NCBI GenBank assembly: GCA_018907035.1
Contig: JACCIC010000027.1
Coordinates: forward strand, 1,225,501 to 1,289,500
DNA from: Sycobia sp. Sy_11
Taxonomy: Eukaryota > Arthropoda > Insecta > Hymenoptera > Epichrysomallidae
Reading direction: 5' to 3'
DNA length: 64,000 nucleotides
Positions 11,669 through 22,985 of the stretch are shown one piece after another (position 1 is the stretch's first letter; each line of letters starts with the position of its first letter). Below the pieces are notes generated by a model. The model saw nothing but the letters and a program-made list of their open reading frames with translations. It made no database searches and had not been told where the DNA came from. Both the position numbers and the translations under genes were made by a program.

Positions 11669-11974
11669 TAATATTTTTCAGTCTTTTTTTGTTTGTTATA
11701 GGGAGTGACTAGCGAGATCAACACAGAATAGCCGACTAGTATAATATATTTCATTGTTTTATTATTACTTATTGTTATTATTATTTTTTTGTTATTGTTA
11801 TTCTTCTTTAGTGATTAAATATATAGTCACTTTTATTAGCATCTAACAAAATTTCAGAGAGGTATTCACCTAATAAATCCGCCCATACCGACACGATCCT
11901 CCATCTTCCTAAGAACCCTAAAAACTATCTAAATGTTCAAACCGCAAGAAGAAGGTAGGAGACCGATCGTTACA

Positions 11975-11992
11975 TGGCGCCCGAACAGGGGC
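11975..11992 (+). promoter_or_regulatory. Primer-binding site, tRNA-Lys type
   Basis: TGGCGCCCGAACAGGGG directly follows the LTR end. It is complementary to the 3' end of the lysine tRNA type that also primes several other retroelement families, so reverse transcription of this element would have been Lys-primed. The rest of the leader to 12270 is AT-rich with no open frame. Confidence 0.85.
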
Positions 11993-12270
11993 TAGTAAAA
12001 AGCGTTTTAACAAAACGTGAATTTTTTATATATTATATACTATTTTTTTATATATATTTATATACTCCTTTTTTTATATATTTATATACTCTTTTTTTAT
12101 ATTATATATAAAAAATAAATGTAAGACCGAAAATTAAATTTTTAAATTATTGAAAATGTGAACTTGAATTAATATTGTAAATATGAATACAGTAAAAAAA
12201 ACATACAATATTATATAAAATAATAAAAATTTGTGTTTTGAATGTAGAAAATGTCTACTCCACGCGTATC

Positions 12271-13338
12271 ATGAGTCTAACTAAAAATCACTTGATAGAT
12301 GAGCTACAAAAAACAAATGTAGATAGTGAAGGAAATGTAACTTTACTAAAGGCTTGGCTTGTTAACTACGTTTGAGCTCACCGAGAAGTATATATCGATA
12401 AACCAATTGATGCACCAGATTATAAAGAAGAACTCGATAAAACACAAGAGTTAGAGCAATTGGAGGTTGAATTAATCCATTTACAAAACTTACAAAATCC
12501 TTCTGGTAATTCATTACCAATTAACAAAATGAGAAGTGAAAATAATCAAATAAAACAACTAATTCAAACGGAAAAGTACTTGATCAAATGAGGAAATGGA
12601 ACTGTCATTTCGACGGAAAGGATTTAGACGCTTTCTTAGAACGAGTAAGAAACCTACAAAAAGCGTATAAATATACTGATGAAGAAATTCTAAGAGGTTA
12701 TTCTGAATTACTCCGAGGAGACGCACAATTATGGCGTCGAAATTATGCAGTAAATATAAATACATTAGAGGAGTTAGAAATAGAAATGAGAAATTTCTAC
12801 TTATCACCAGAAGAATTGAGAAATTTAGAGTATCAAATTAATAACAGAAAACAAGACGCCAAAGAATCAATTCGGTCTTTTATAAATACGGTAATGACGT
12901 TAATGCGTCGCAGAGGAGGCTTTAGCGAAGAGAAAATGGTAGAAACAATATATTATAATATGCGTGCCGAATACCGACTACACATTCCTCGAAGCGCAGG
13001 TTGTCGAACCGTAGATTTAATACAGAAAGTTGAAGAATATTTAAAGAGTAAGAATGATTTCGAAATAGAAATAAAAATAAGTGCCGACTCATCCAAGCAA
13101 GAGGGAGATACATAGAACAAACACACCGTCAAAACATAATGTTGCATTTATATACGATAGAGCTCAGTGCTGTTGGAAATGTAAAGAACGCGGACATGAT
13201 AAATTTAAATGCATAAATGAAAGAAAACTATTTTGTTCATACTGCGGCCAGAACGGAGTTTTTACCCGAGACTGCAAGTGTTATGCATCGGGAAATGCAA
13301 AACGGACGGATCCTGCAGTGCAACACGCTCGACCCTAA
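12271..13338 (+). pseudogene. Gypsy gag (capsid and zinc knuckles), broken
   Basis: The probable start MSLTKNHLIDELQKTN is followed by a stop within about 40 codons and then more in-frame coding sequence. After a frameshift near 12588 the capsid core is readable: FDGKDLDAFLERVRNLQ, then GDAQLWRRNY, and LMRRRGGFSEEKMVETIYYN, the retrotransposon gag pattern. A second shift near 13115 leads into the nucleocapsid with CWKCKERGHDKFKC, a correct C-x2-C-x4-H-x4-C zinc knuckle. A second knuckle, FCSYCGQNGVFTRDC, has its histidine replaced by valine. Gag would have formed the particle and bound element RNA. The lesions make it non-functional. Confidence 0.85.
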
Positions 13339-16300
13339 AATAAAATTACGAATTAGATAATAGATTATTTACTGAAATAACGATAGGTGATCGTAAAATT
13401 ATTGCACTTATCGATATTCTGGTTTTCATAATATTCTGGTTTTCGAAATAAAGCAAGTAATAGAATAGCTGTATTAGCCGACCGTTCCGAAGCAAAATTA
13501 GGTGATTTAATTTCGGGATCTATATATACTCAAAGCTTAAGACTTTTAAACAAGATTTAAAATAAGACTTAAATAAGATTTAAAATAAGACTTAAACAAG
13601 ATTTCTTTAAAATAAGATTTAAAATAAGACTTAAACAAGATTTCTTGGTATTAGATACATTAAATCAGCCATGTTTCTCGGAATGGATGCATTAAGAAAA
13701 TTAAATAGCGAAATTCGCATAATTAATCGAATTATTTCTCAAATAAAAAATGCAACCGAGAAACATATTTGTAAATTAGAAGACGTTGGTTTAACGCATT
13801 TAAAAACAAATGAGAAAATAATATTAGATGAATTTATTTCAAAAGAAAAGAAAAATTTAGAAACTATAAAAGGGCCAACACCGTTATTGCATCAGAAAAT
13901 TGTTTTGGAAGAAAATACTCCAATCAAACAGAAATATCGACCAAGAAATCCGATAATACACAATATTATAAATTCTGAAGTCGATAAAATGTTGCAGTAA
14001 GGGGTGATACAACCATCTAGTAGCCCCTGGAGCTCACCGATTGTCATAGTTAAAAAGAAAAATGGAGAAGATTGTTTGTCGACTTTCGAAAAATTAACAA
14101 AGTCACGAAAAAAGACGTATATCCGTTATCGCAAATTAATGCAATTTTAGATAGATTGCGAGAAGCTAGATACCTATCAACAATTGATTTAAAGAGTGGC
14201 TGCTGACAAGTAGCGCTCACACCAGAAAGCCGACTGATTATTGCATTTACCGTTCCTGGCAAATGGTTATATGAATTCACCGTCATGCCCTTGGGACTAC
14301 ACTCCGCACCTGCAACTTTCCAACGATTATTGAACCATATTGATTACCGTTGAAATGGTTGCAAATGTTTTTGCATATATAAACGACATTGTCATTATTT
14401 CAAAAACATTCAACGACCATCTAAAAATTTTGAAAGAAATGTTTCAGCGCTTAAGAAACGCCAAACTGAAATCAAACTTTGAAAAGTGCAACTTTGTCCG
14501 TCCCCCATTAAAATTTCTAGGTCATACTAAAAATGGTCTGCATACCGATCCTGAAAAAACTGCAGCAGTCGCAAATTTATCTCCACCTAAAAACGCCAAA
14601 GAAATGCAACGATTCATGGGATTAATATCGTGGAATAGATGCTTTTTAAAGGATATATCAAATGTTGCAACTCCTCGACACAAACTAATAACGAAAAAAG
14701 CTAAATGGGAATGGGGAGAAATATAACAAAAAGCACTTGATAAAATAAAAAAGTTATTAACAAATGCACCAATTCTTGCTTGTCCAGACTGGGAGAAGCC
14801 ATTGATATTACAAACCAATGCAAGTACCGAAGGACTAGGAGCCACCTTTATGCAATTATACGAAGAAAACGAACGTATTGCATATCCCAGTCGCACTCTC
14901 ACACCAGCAGAAACAAATTATTCTGCAACGAAGCTAGAGTGTCAGGCCATTAAGCGGAGTATCTGGAAGTTTTTCGAGACCATCTTACAGGTTACCATTT
15001 TATTGTACCGACCGATCACCAATCTTGAAAATGGTTAAACAAAATAGAAATGCCGTGGTGACGTTTGGCTAGATGGACTCTCGAACTTAGTCAATACGAC
15101 TTCGAAATTAAGTATCGACCAAGCAACGATAATCTTCTCGCTGACACATCGTCTCCTCAACCTGTAGAGCTATGTAATATAAACAAACCCAAAGAGGACT
15201 GGTATATGAAACGTATATCAGTTGTCTAAACCGATCCGGGAAATAATCCTGATTATTGTATAGAGAATAGTAAGCTATACAAACACATAATACACACACT
15301 TGACTTTAATGAAATAGATGAAGCATGACAATGGAAAATATGTGTTCAAAATCAGAACAAAATGACCTATTGGAAAAAATGCAGAATGATCCTGCAGCTG
15401 GACATCTAGACGTGGCGAAAACACTTGTACGCCTAGCAAAATTATTTAATTGGCCTGTAATGTTTAGAATAGCTACAAAATACGTCCGAAATTGTGATAT
15501 ATGTCAGAAATATAAAATATTACAACAAACACCTGCAGGTATGATGCATGCAACGCAAATCAAACAACCTTGGGAAATTGTATCAGTCGATCTAATTGGA
15601 CCATTACCTCATTCAACAAAACTGAATACGTGGCTCTTAGTTATGCAAGATAAGATAACAAAGTGGATTGAATTACGACCTCTGCGGAAAGCCACTGGAG
15701 AAGCTGTGGCCAATGCTGTAAGAGAACATATAATCTTACGCCATGTATGTCCAGACACAATAATATCGGATAAAGAACGACAATTTATAAGTAAAGATTT
15801 CGTAACATTATTAGAAAAATCTAAAATCACACATCGACGTTCATCACCGTACACACCACAGAGTGTAACCCAGAAGAACGAGCGAATCGTGTCATAAAGA
15901 CCGTGATTTCACAACATATAGGTGAAAATTAACGATCATGGGATCGATTTATACCGGAAATATCTTTTGCATACAATACCACTCCTAGCGAATCAACCGG
16001 ATATACATCTGCTTATTCAAATGTTGGCCGCGAATTACGTCCACCAGGAGTGGAAATAAAAAAAACAACGATCTAAGACAATTAGATAACAAAAATAGGA
16101 TAAAATGAATATAAGATACATTCGATTTCGCTAGAATACAACTAGCACGAAATTTTCAAAAACAAAAACATTATTACGATCTTAGACGCCGAATATGGAT
16201 ACCTAGAATTGGAGAAAAAGTGTTAAAAAGAACACACGAATTATCCAATAAACAAGCAGTATTCAACGCAAAATTAGCGCCAAAATTCGAGGAACTATTT

Positions 16301-16408
16301 ACCGTAATACGAAAAATTTCTCCAGTAATATATAATTTAAAAGACGATAAAGAGGCGGAAATAAAAGCAATAAAGCAAGATGAAAAATCAGATGATTTTC
16401 CACCTTAG
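13339..16408 (+). pseudogene. Gypsy pol (PR, RT, RNase H, integrase), broken
   Basis: A degraded protease begins near 13340 (FTEITIGDRKIIALID), where the catalytic DTG has been lost. RT follows from about 13880: PTPLLHQKIVLEENTPIKQKY, a stop after DKMLQ, then STIDLKSGC and FAYINDIVII, where YIND replaces the YxDD active site. RNase H shows LILQTNASTEGLG and RTLTPAETNYSATKLEC. The integrase has its zinc domain (HLDVAK..., CDICQKY) around 15395-15520 and the core SVDLIGPLP and IISDKERQF. A two-base insertion near 15861 separates the glutamate region (PEERANRVIK). The C-terminal domain ends at 16408. Many stops and active-site losses show long inactivity. Confidence 0.88.
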
Positions 16409-16454
16409 AAACGAATAAAAACACCTTAAACCAGCAATAGATCCACTGTCAACC

Positions 16455-16936
16455 ATGGAACGCCATCCAACTAAGTTGGAAGTCTACCTTGATTTTTGGA
16501 ACTGATTGTGGCCATCGATTGCTATGGGTGGCATAAAAGGTCTTTCATAAACCCAAGAGTCGGTGAAATACTTCTACGTAGAGGCGCCTCCATCACCCAT
16601 AGATCATACGAAATCCAGCAATACTATTACCCAACATGCCCATCTGTACATCAAAACGTTACGTCAACATATACACTTTAAGTAGCTTTAATATGTCACG
16701 AACGTGAGTTCAGAAACCACTTTGCAGTAGTAAACGAACAAACCAATGCAGAAGTAGTCTTTAGTATGGAGGCAATCGCCCTTATAGGATACAGAATAAT
16801 ATTTGATAGAAGGTCACTAACAGCACAACGTAGGAGACGAATCATACAGAGAGAAAGACAAAGGATAAGGTAGAGGCTACAAGACGAGGAGATAAATGAT
16901 TTGTCTGAATCCGATTTTACAGGCGAGGCCGAGTAG
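16455..16936 (+). pseudogene. Accessory ORF downstream of pol, unknown function, broken
   Basis: Beginning with MERHPTKLEVYLDFW, the reading shifts by one base near 16500 into ELIVAIDCYGWHKRSFINP and continues with ILLRRGASITHRSYEIQQ. After a TAA near 16679 the same frame goes on with LICHEREFRNHFAVVNEQ, then EAIALIGYRIIF. It ends with a strongly basic tract (LTAQRRRRIIQRERQRIR) and an acidic tail (EEINDLSESDFTGEAE). About 155 codons can be followed with only a shift and two stops, which suggests a formerly selected protein rather than chance. It has no transmembrane segment and does not look like an envelope protein. The basic stretch could be for nucleic-acid binding or nuclear targeting; that is inference. 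Confidence 0.45.
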
Positions 16937-17314
16937 AGATAAATAGATAAAAAATAAAATTTTAAAATTTTAATTTTCGGTCGAAATTAAAAAATTATTA
17001 TATCAAACGAGCGTAATTCGACGATAAATGTAGAATAAAACCAAATATTTATATACGAAAGCGAAATAAAAAAGAGATATAAATAGGAGATTCGTTGAGC
17101 CTGCACATTACTAGAAAATGGTCAGTGAAACGCTCGAGGAAGTATTAGCAGCAATCATGAGAGCGATAGAGAATGCGGAACCAACGACAAAATGACAGAC
17201 GCGTCCGCAAATTGCTACACCATCAGCACGACCACCATCAGCACGACCACCATCTGCACAACTGGCAAGTCATCCACGAATCTTAAAGGACGAAATCCTC
17301 AGTACCGCAAGATA

Positions 17315-18603
17315 CGAGGGTGGATTGATAAGTTTCCGGCCTGGCCAAGAGATGGCGCCACTAGGCATACCTTGAGGTGGCATTCTATAGTACCATCCTT
17401 AGATAGCTTGCAGCTAGAGTTTCAGTCCAATCGCCATGTTAGTTTAGGTTTGAGAGCACGCTGAACAAGACGCCTCTGTGTTTTTCGTAAAAATGGAAAA
17501 GCTGGAAAATCGTGCTGTCATCATATACTTTTATTTGAAGGGGTTAACGCCGAAGGAAATTAAAGAAGAGATGGACTCAACACTAGGGTCATCCTCCCCA
17601 TCATATTCAACCGTTAAGCAGTGGGTTTCCGAGTTTAACAAGGGTTGCGTGAGCACCTCTGATGAGCCTCGCTTAGGACACTCCATTGAGGTCACAACTC
17701 CAGATGTGATCGAAAAAATCCAACAAATAGTGCTGAAAGACCGCAGATTAAAAGTGCGTGAGATAGCTGAGACCTGTAAGATGCCATATGAGCGCGTACA
17801 AAATATTTTGCACCAACATTTGTACATGGAAAAGCTCTGTGCAAGATGGGTGCCGCGTTTACTAACAGTCGACCAAAAATTGATTCGAAAGAACATTTCT
17901 ACCGCCAATTTGGCGTTGTATAAGCGTAATCCAAGCGAATTTTTACGTCGATTCGTAACCGTTGACGAAACTTGGGACCACCACTACACTCCTGAAACCA
18001 AACAACAGTCTAAACAGTGGATTGGACCAGGGGAACCAACTCCAAAGAAGGCAAAAACAACTTTTTCGGCGAACAAGGAATGGCTACTGTTTTTTGGAAT
18101 GCAAGAGGTATTATATACATTGATTACCTTGAAAAGGGTAAAACTATCACTGGTCAATACTACGCAGACTTATTGCAACATTTGAGCCACGAAGTGAAAA
18201 TTAAACGACCTCGTCTGTCGAAGAAAAAAATCTTGTTCCATCACAATAACGCACCAGCGTACACATTATTCGTTGTGATAGCTAAAATCAACGATGTGAA
18301 GTTTGAGTTGATGCCGCACCCTTCCTACTTTCCAGACCTAGCCCCGAGTGACTATTATCTGTTTCCTAATATCAAAAAATGGCTTGGCAGTAAGAGATTT
18401 GCGGACAATGAAGAAGTAATCGAAGCTGTAAATGGGTATTTTGAGGAGCTTGACGAATCAGTCTATAGAGATGGCATTACTAGACTAGAACACCGCTATG
18501 AGAAATATATTAGCCTTGGAGGAGATTATGTTCAGAAATAAAAAAAAATTCTTAAAAACGTTGTTTTTCTTGGTCAGGCCGGAAACTTATCAATCCACTC
18601 TCG
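17315..18603 (+). mobile_element. Mariner element of a second lineage, full length
   Basis: Terminal inverted repeats of about 30 bases share GGATTGATAAGTTTCCGGCC, bounded by TA at 17313-17314 and 18604-18605. Length is 1289 bases. It lies inside the second accessory frame of the gypsy element. Terminal repeats and transposase differ entirely from the 10.4 and 28.7 kb mariners. Confidence 0.92.
17493..18541 (+). pseudogene. Mariner transposase, second lineage, frameshifted
   Basis: Starting at MEKLENRAVIIYFYLKGLTP, the DNA-binding region is followed by STVKQWVSEFNKGCVST and the first catalytic aspartate in FVTVDETWDHHY. A single-base change of frame near 18075 moves the reading from SANK into MATVFWNARGIIYIDYLEKG. 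The second catalytic position reads ILFHHNNAPAYT, where the aspartate expected in the HxDN motif is asparagine. The third aspartate is present in APSDYYLF. The element therefore lost both its frame and a metal ligand. The N-terminal start was chosen because the in-frame GTG 15 bases upstream adds residues not seen in the family. Confidence 0.9.
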
Positions 18604-19165
18604 TATATAACGGTAAGGAAAAAGTCAACGGACAGAGCAAAAGAACAAAAAATCGACTTGATCGATTTGACTGAGGACGACGACGATGAATCAGAAAGGA
18701 AAGAGGTCCAAATCCTCTCCTCCTTGTCATCATCCGCATCATCGTCGTCGTCGTCATCTTAACCGTCCTCCTCATCATCGGCGACGTCATCAAACGAGAC
18801 TGATGGAGAAAACAGGTAGCACGAGGATGCAGCAACAAAAAGGGCAAAAACAATATCGCCAGAATTTTTGGACCCGACATTTCTAGCGGAAATAAGGCAA
18901 GCCGAATGTAAAAAAACGTCCTATGCATCGCCAACCGAGCCACTATCAAAAAAGAAAAAGGCAATTACGTTTCACCGGGCGGACACTTGGTGAGTTTCCC
19001 GATCGGTCGTGACATAGGCACCGAGTCGGAAAAATCAAGTACACGTTGAAAATTATTTCTCAGACAGGGCAGCTGCAACGAGTCACAATAATAAAAAACG
19101 TAAGTTAATTATTTATGTTTCGAACATTATAGCGCAAATTTCGTACATAATAAATATCCGCTTCC

Positions 19166-19180
19166 GAAAAAACGGGAAAG
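19166..19180 (+). promoter_or_regulatory. Polypurine tract
   Basis: GAAAAAACGGGAAAG lies directly before the TGTGATGC start of the 3' LTR, the position and composition of a plus-strand priming tract. Confidence 0.85.
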
Positions 19181-20699
19181 TGTGATGCGCGTTACTCAGC
19201 GGCAAGTAATAGATATATAGATATAGTATAGTGAATAAATAACGCGCATAGTTCACTGTTAAATAAAAGCAAGTTTACTTGTATTGTATAATAATATAGC
19301 TAGGTACTACCAGTGGTCATTAAATAAAAAAACGACCAATAAGAACCCAAAAAATTAGAATTTAAAATGAAATAACGTACTTTTCGTTTGTATAAAAGTG
19401 CGTTATTTTTCGATAAAAGTCCTGTTCGTTTTCGGCACTTGCTGAGGAAAGCACCTCTCAAGTGAAGAAAGGGAAACAGCAAAATTCGACCAACCGACCC
19501 GTCGTCTCCCGGTGCAAACTCTTCAACGAGGAAAAGGCGCTCCTTTGCTCGTTTGAAAATATAATGTCTTGTGTAGGAAAGGACACTCCCTTGCTAACAA
19601 GCAATACCGCACCGAGCGACACTCGAGAAGGCCAACGAAAAAGGAAAAAATCTATTTCCGAGTAAGGCGCTCCTTTGTCAGAAATATAATTAGAAAATAT
19701 ATTATTGACGAGGTGCTCCTCGGAATAATATATTAAATTCGTAGGGCATTCCGTTTATCTGTGAAAAAATTAAAAGTCAGATTTTATCTCTGAAAAAAGG
19801 CGCTCCTTTGTCCGAGATATAATTAACGAGGTATTAATGACAAGGCACTACTCTAATTAATACATCTATACCAACGCAGAATAATAGTAAAGTGTTGACA
19901 AATCGTCAAGATAGGGAAATCCATATAATTAAAGCGTGATAGGAAAAGTCGCGACGTTTCTCCGAATCTAAATTCTAGCGAGACATATCGAAGGAAAATA
20001 ATATATACCAGAAAAGTAAATAAGAAATTAAAATTAATAAAATTACGTATAATTATAAATATTTACTTAATATTGTAACAAATTTATAATTAATTAATAA
20101 AAGCGTATAATAATTTTTAATTAAGATCAGGCACTCCTGAATAACTTAAAAATTAATAATTTTATATTATTGACGAGAATCCCCTGAGAATGATATAAAA
20201 TTAAATACGATAAATTACGAGAAAGCGAAAACTCAGGCTGTAAAAATAGATGATCAAAATAAATAAAGAGAGAGAGCGAAAATCGGTCAAGGCCGAATAG
20301 CCGATAATAGGATTAGAAATTTAAATCGCGACGCAATACGCGGAAATATAAAATTATAATATGAAAGAAATTATTAAATAGTAAAATATTATAATATTTT
20401 TCGTTCTTTTTTTGTTTGTTGTAGGGAGTGACTAGCGACATCAACGCAGAATAGCCAACTAATATAATATATTTCATAGTTTTATTATTACTTATTGTTA
20501 TTATTATTTTTTTGTTATTGTTATTCTTCTTTAGTGATTAAATAAATAGAGTCACTTTTATTAGCATCTAACAAAATTTCAAAGAGGTATTCACCTAATC
20601 AATCGGCCCGTCCCGACACGATCTTCCATCTTCCTAAGAACCCTAAAAACTATCTAAATGTTTAAACCGCAAGAAGAAGGTAGGAGACCGATCTTTACA
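19181..20699 (+). repeat. 3' LTR, complete
   Basis: It begins TGTGATGCGCG after the polypurine tract and ends TTACA, giving 1519 bases. The first 500 bases include several copies of a GGCGCTCCTTTG motif and have no partner in the truncated 5' LTR. It supplies the unoccupied target of the mariner inserted in the 5' LTR. The stretch 19.2-19.7 kb includes short plus-strand frames of no recognised kind. Confidence 0.85.
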
Positions 20700-20990
20700 A
20701 CTCTAGTTGCAGATTGATTGTAGAACTTACTGGAATACCAACATTCACCGTTCAACGTATTATCAACGTATTATCAAAATCCACCGTTCAACGTATTATA
20801 AGGACTTGAAAACAAAGAAGGTGTGCGCGGGTTTCGTTCGTCTTGCATGATAATGCACCAGCACATACTGCGGCAACTAACACTCAATGTTTATCCAAAA
20901 AAATGGTTCCTGTACTCAACCACCCACCCACCATACTTGCCCAATTTGAGTCCCCTTGATTAATTCCTATTTCCTACATTAATATCGACT
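20700..20990 (+). pseudogene. Mariner transposase catalytic fragment
   Basis: The reading includes ELTGIPTFTVQRIIN, then the second catalytic aspartate region LHDNAPAHTAATNTQCLSKK with PVLNHPPT, and after one frame change NLSPLD followed by a stop and FLFPTLI, the third aspartate region. N- and C-terminal parts are missing. It forms the right flank of the gypsy 3' LTR, so the retrotransposon probably landed in an already decayed mariner. Confidence 0.7.
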
Positions 20991-21059
20991 TGTTACCTAT
21001 GTCAATTACAATTTTTCGAAAAATGTATAATGTATGTATATAATCCTTATAATATTAGG

Positions 21060-21440
21060 AGACGAACTTAATTTCCGATACATTTTGAACGAAAAAAGGA
21101 CTTTTCTGATGGAAAATGGATACACGTTAGATTAATCAAAGTATTTTCCGTCATTTTCTAGTACTTTTTCCTATCTTTCTGGCAATATGGCGATACCTGG
21201 CGAAAGGACGATGGCGATTTCGAGGCGATTCAATCATCCACAAATTCTCGCACTTCTTGAATCTGTCGGAAGTGCATATCAACGAGGTCGTGCTGCATCG
21301 ATCTGAATAGGTGGTAATCAGAAGGCGTTATATCTGGCGAGCACGCTGGGCTTCCCTTCGAACTCCAACAGGGCGTTTTTGACGGCTTTGGCAACATGTA
21401 GCCGAGCATTTTTATGCAAGAGAATGACTTTGCGTCTATT
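21060..21440 (-). pseudogene. Mariner transposase C-terminal fragment
   Basis: On the minus strand KMLGYMLPKPSKTPCWSSKG leads into SPDITPSDYHLFRSMQHDLV, the third catalytic aspartate region. After a stop come VSPYCQKDRKKY and a short AT-rich tail ending near 21060. The histidine-aspartate motif upstream is lost. It differs from the neighbouring plus-strand fragment in both sequence and orientation. Confidence 0.7.
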
Positions 21441-21547
21441 GCTCGAGATTGCTCATATATGTTCAATTAATTTCTGTTGAAAATCATTTGTATCATTGCT
21501 AATATTTAGTACATAAATACATAATTAAATGTACAATAATCAATAAG

Positions 21548-21990
21548 CAGTTGAGTTTTCTGGACATTAATGTCATTAGATGTAGTAATAATAAAGTGAA
21601 ATTTAATTGGTACAGAAAGCCTACTTGGTCAGGTAGGTTTTTAGATTTTAATTCACACCACCAATTCGGAAACAAAATTGGAGCATTGAAAGGTGTCATT
21701 GACAGAGCAATAAAATTGTCACATAAAGATTTTAGATAAAATAATATACAGATAGTAAGAGAAACTTTTATTAATAATGGATATCAAATTGAATTTGTTA
21801 ATAGATTAATTGCTGAGAGATTGTTTGACATTTCTAATACCGAAAATAGACATAATGCACGAGTTAATGATAACAGAGGCAAAATTATTGTCTTACCATA
21901 TATTAGAGGATTATTTGAAAGAATTAAAAGAAATTTTCAAAAATTAATAAATATTTTTTTTATTGGTCTTTCAGTCCAAACAATTCCATC
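21548..21990 (+). pseudogene. Penelope-like element, reverse transcriptase C-terminal fragment
   Basis: LSFLDINVIRCSNNKVKF and NWYRKPTWSGRFLDFNSHH match the distinctive Penelope segment FLD.....-YRKPT-...-R-L.F.S.H that follows the RT palm. KIGALKGVIDRAIKLS, then after a stop ETFINNGYQIEFVNRLI, and IIVLPYIRGLFERIKRNFQK are the conserved thumb-proximal blocks. The catalytic YxDD region upstream is absent and at least one stop interrupts the reading. It runs into A-rich low-complexity sequence at 21991. It is probably a truncated insertion, independent of the oppositely oriented endonuclease piece at 22.4-22.75 kb. Confidence 0.8.
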
Positions 21991-22155
21991 CAAAAATAAA
22001 ATAAAATAAAAATAAAAATAAAATAAAAATAAAAATAAAAAATAAAAATAATAATAAAAATAAAAAATAAGAAATAAAAATAAAAAATAATAAAAATAAA
22101 TTAAAAAAATAAAAATTAAAAATAAAAATTAAATTAAAAATTAAATTAAAATTAT
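21991..22155. repeat. A-rich low-complexity tract (AAATA-type)
   Basis: Irregular repeats of AAAATA and AAAAAT run for about 165 bases, placed directly after the Penelope RT fragment. Confidence 0.9.
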
Positions 22156-22283
22156 AATGACAGTCAGACTGTCCTTGTTTACATTCACCCCCGTAGACTA
22201 ATCTGAAAATAAAATATTAGCTGAAAAAATTCTTTGTTAGTAAAGTGCAGTCTGACTGTCCCCAACACCCTTACCTAATTGAA

Positions 22284-22324
22284 GACTTGTCCAACGTTTC
22301 GAGCTCGCTACGGCTCCTCATCAG
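22284..22324 (-). ncRNA. Hammerhead-ribozyme-like motif of a Penelope element
   Basis: On the minus strand the order is CTGATGAG, then GAGC...GCTC able to form stem II, then GAAAC, then GTC, which is the hammerhead core order. Penelope-like elements are known to carry hammerheads in their terminal repeats. The position, downstream of the endonuclease frame on the same strand, is what such an element would have. Stem III would be only two pairs, and the flanking stem I sequences do not pair well, so the motif may be decayed or need a dimeric fold. Confidence 0.5.
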
Positions 22325-22430
22325 GGACTAATCTAAACCTTATATTCTAATCTATATATACCCATCCCCACCACCAAATTTCGTAAATTAAATATAAATT
22401 CCCCATCTACACAAAATTGTCCAAAACCAA

Positions 22431-22748
22431 TCAATTTAATAAGGAATGATAAACACTGTCCAATCTACCAGACTCTAACATTAAATTCACATTATTTCTA
22501 TTCTTGGAAATGTGAATACTTTCAAGACTCTCCCGTTTATACTTATTATTAATACCATGTTCCAAAATATCCACATTCACAAAATCAAAAGAATGTAAAA
22601 ACTTTAAACAATGCTCTTTTAAACCAGAAGTAATATGTGAGCTACGTAAACTATATTTATGCTCATAAATTCTCTTTTTTAAATATCTACCTGTTTGTCC
22701 AATATAGTATTTATCACAATCCATGCAATTAATCTTGTAAACAACTCA
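22431..22748 (-). pseudogene. Penelope-like element, GIY-YIG endonuclease fragment
   Basis: VVYKINCMDCDKYYIGQTGR shows the cysteine pair and the YYIG-x-T-x-R signature of the Penelope GIY-YIG endonuclease, followed by LKKRIYEHKYSLR, an H-C pair (LKEHCLKF) and ESLESIHISKNRNNVN with the conserved glutamate. This domain nicks target DNA for priming. It closes with a normal stop at 22431, while the reverse transcriptase that should precede it is missing on this strand, and a SINE has inserted just upstream. Minus-strand orientation is opposite to the RT fragment at 21.5-22.0 kb. Confidence 0.8.
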
Positions 22749-22794
22749 ATTGTTTAAAGTTTTTACATTCTTATTATAAAATATAATAAACATA

Positions 22795-22985
22795 GAGGCC
22801 TACGATGGCTCGATCGCTAGAGCGAAGGACTAGTAACTTGGTGATCCGAGTTCAAATCCCGGTCTCGGCCGATTGACACGAGCACCGCTGTAATAATTTA
22901 TATGTGCTTTGTTTACAAACACATCGTAGACCTCCGTCGCTGATTAGCACCAATATTTGGAAGCATAAATAGAGCGACGTTAAAT

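Larger units (their letters stand above)
9685..11974 (+). repeat. 5' LTR, truncated and split by a mariner
   Basis: From roughly 9840 this matches the 3' LTR almost base for base apart from the inserted mariner, and it ends in TTACA directly against the primer-binding site. The first part (about 9685-9840) aligns but with clearly more differences. The 3' LTR's first 500 bases, including its terminal TGTGATGCGCG, have no counterpart here, so the 5' end is lost. Without the mariner about 1.0 kb of LTR remains. Confidence 0.8.
17118..19010 (+). pseudogene. Second accessory ORF, split by a mariner, unknown function
   Basis: Before the mariner, MVSETLEEVLAAIMRAIENA reads from 17118, followed after a stop by a short proline-rich repeat (SARPPSARPPSAQ). 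After the mariner, from 18607, a frame encodes an acidic tract (DLIDLTEDDDDESERKE), a long serine run, and then KRAKTISPEFLDPTFLAEIR and EPLSKKKKAITFHRADTW. The serine run contains a stop near 18760 and further stops occur. The DLIDLTEDD stretch resembles a SUMO-interacting motif and the KKKK patch a nuclear signal, but both are short and common. The frame ends about 170 bases before the polypurine tract. I infer a third-ORF protein; no family was recognised. Confidence 0.4.
9685..20699 (+). mobile_element. Degenerate Ty3/gypsy LTR retrotransposon with two nested mariners
   Basis: The boundaries are set by two LTRs in direct orientation (9685-11974, 5' truncated; 19181-20699). A primer-binding site directly follows the first and a polypurine tract directly precedes the second. 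Between them, in the order zinc-knuckle gag, protease, reverse transcriptase, RNase H, integrase, are broken reading frames; this order is Ty3/gypsy. Two accessory reading frames of unknown function follow pol. One mariner sits in the 5' LTR (10384-11668) and another in the second accessory frame (17315-18603). Multiple stops, frameshifts and active-site changes show the element is long dead. The right flank is the middle of another mariner relic. Confidence 0.88.

Noticed and set aside
22795..22870. A tRNA gene
   Set aside because: Boxes A and B are present, but the sequence continues into a SINE body with poly(A) and target duplications, and a full cloverleaf cannot be formed.
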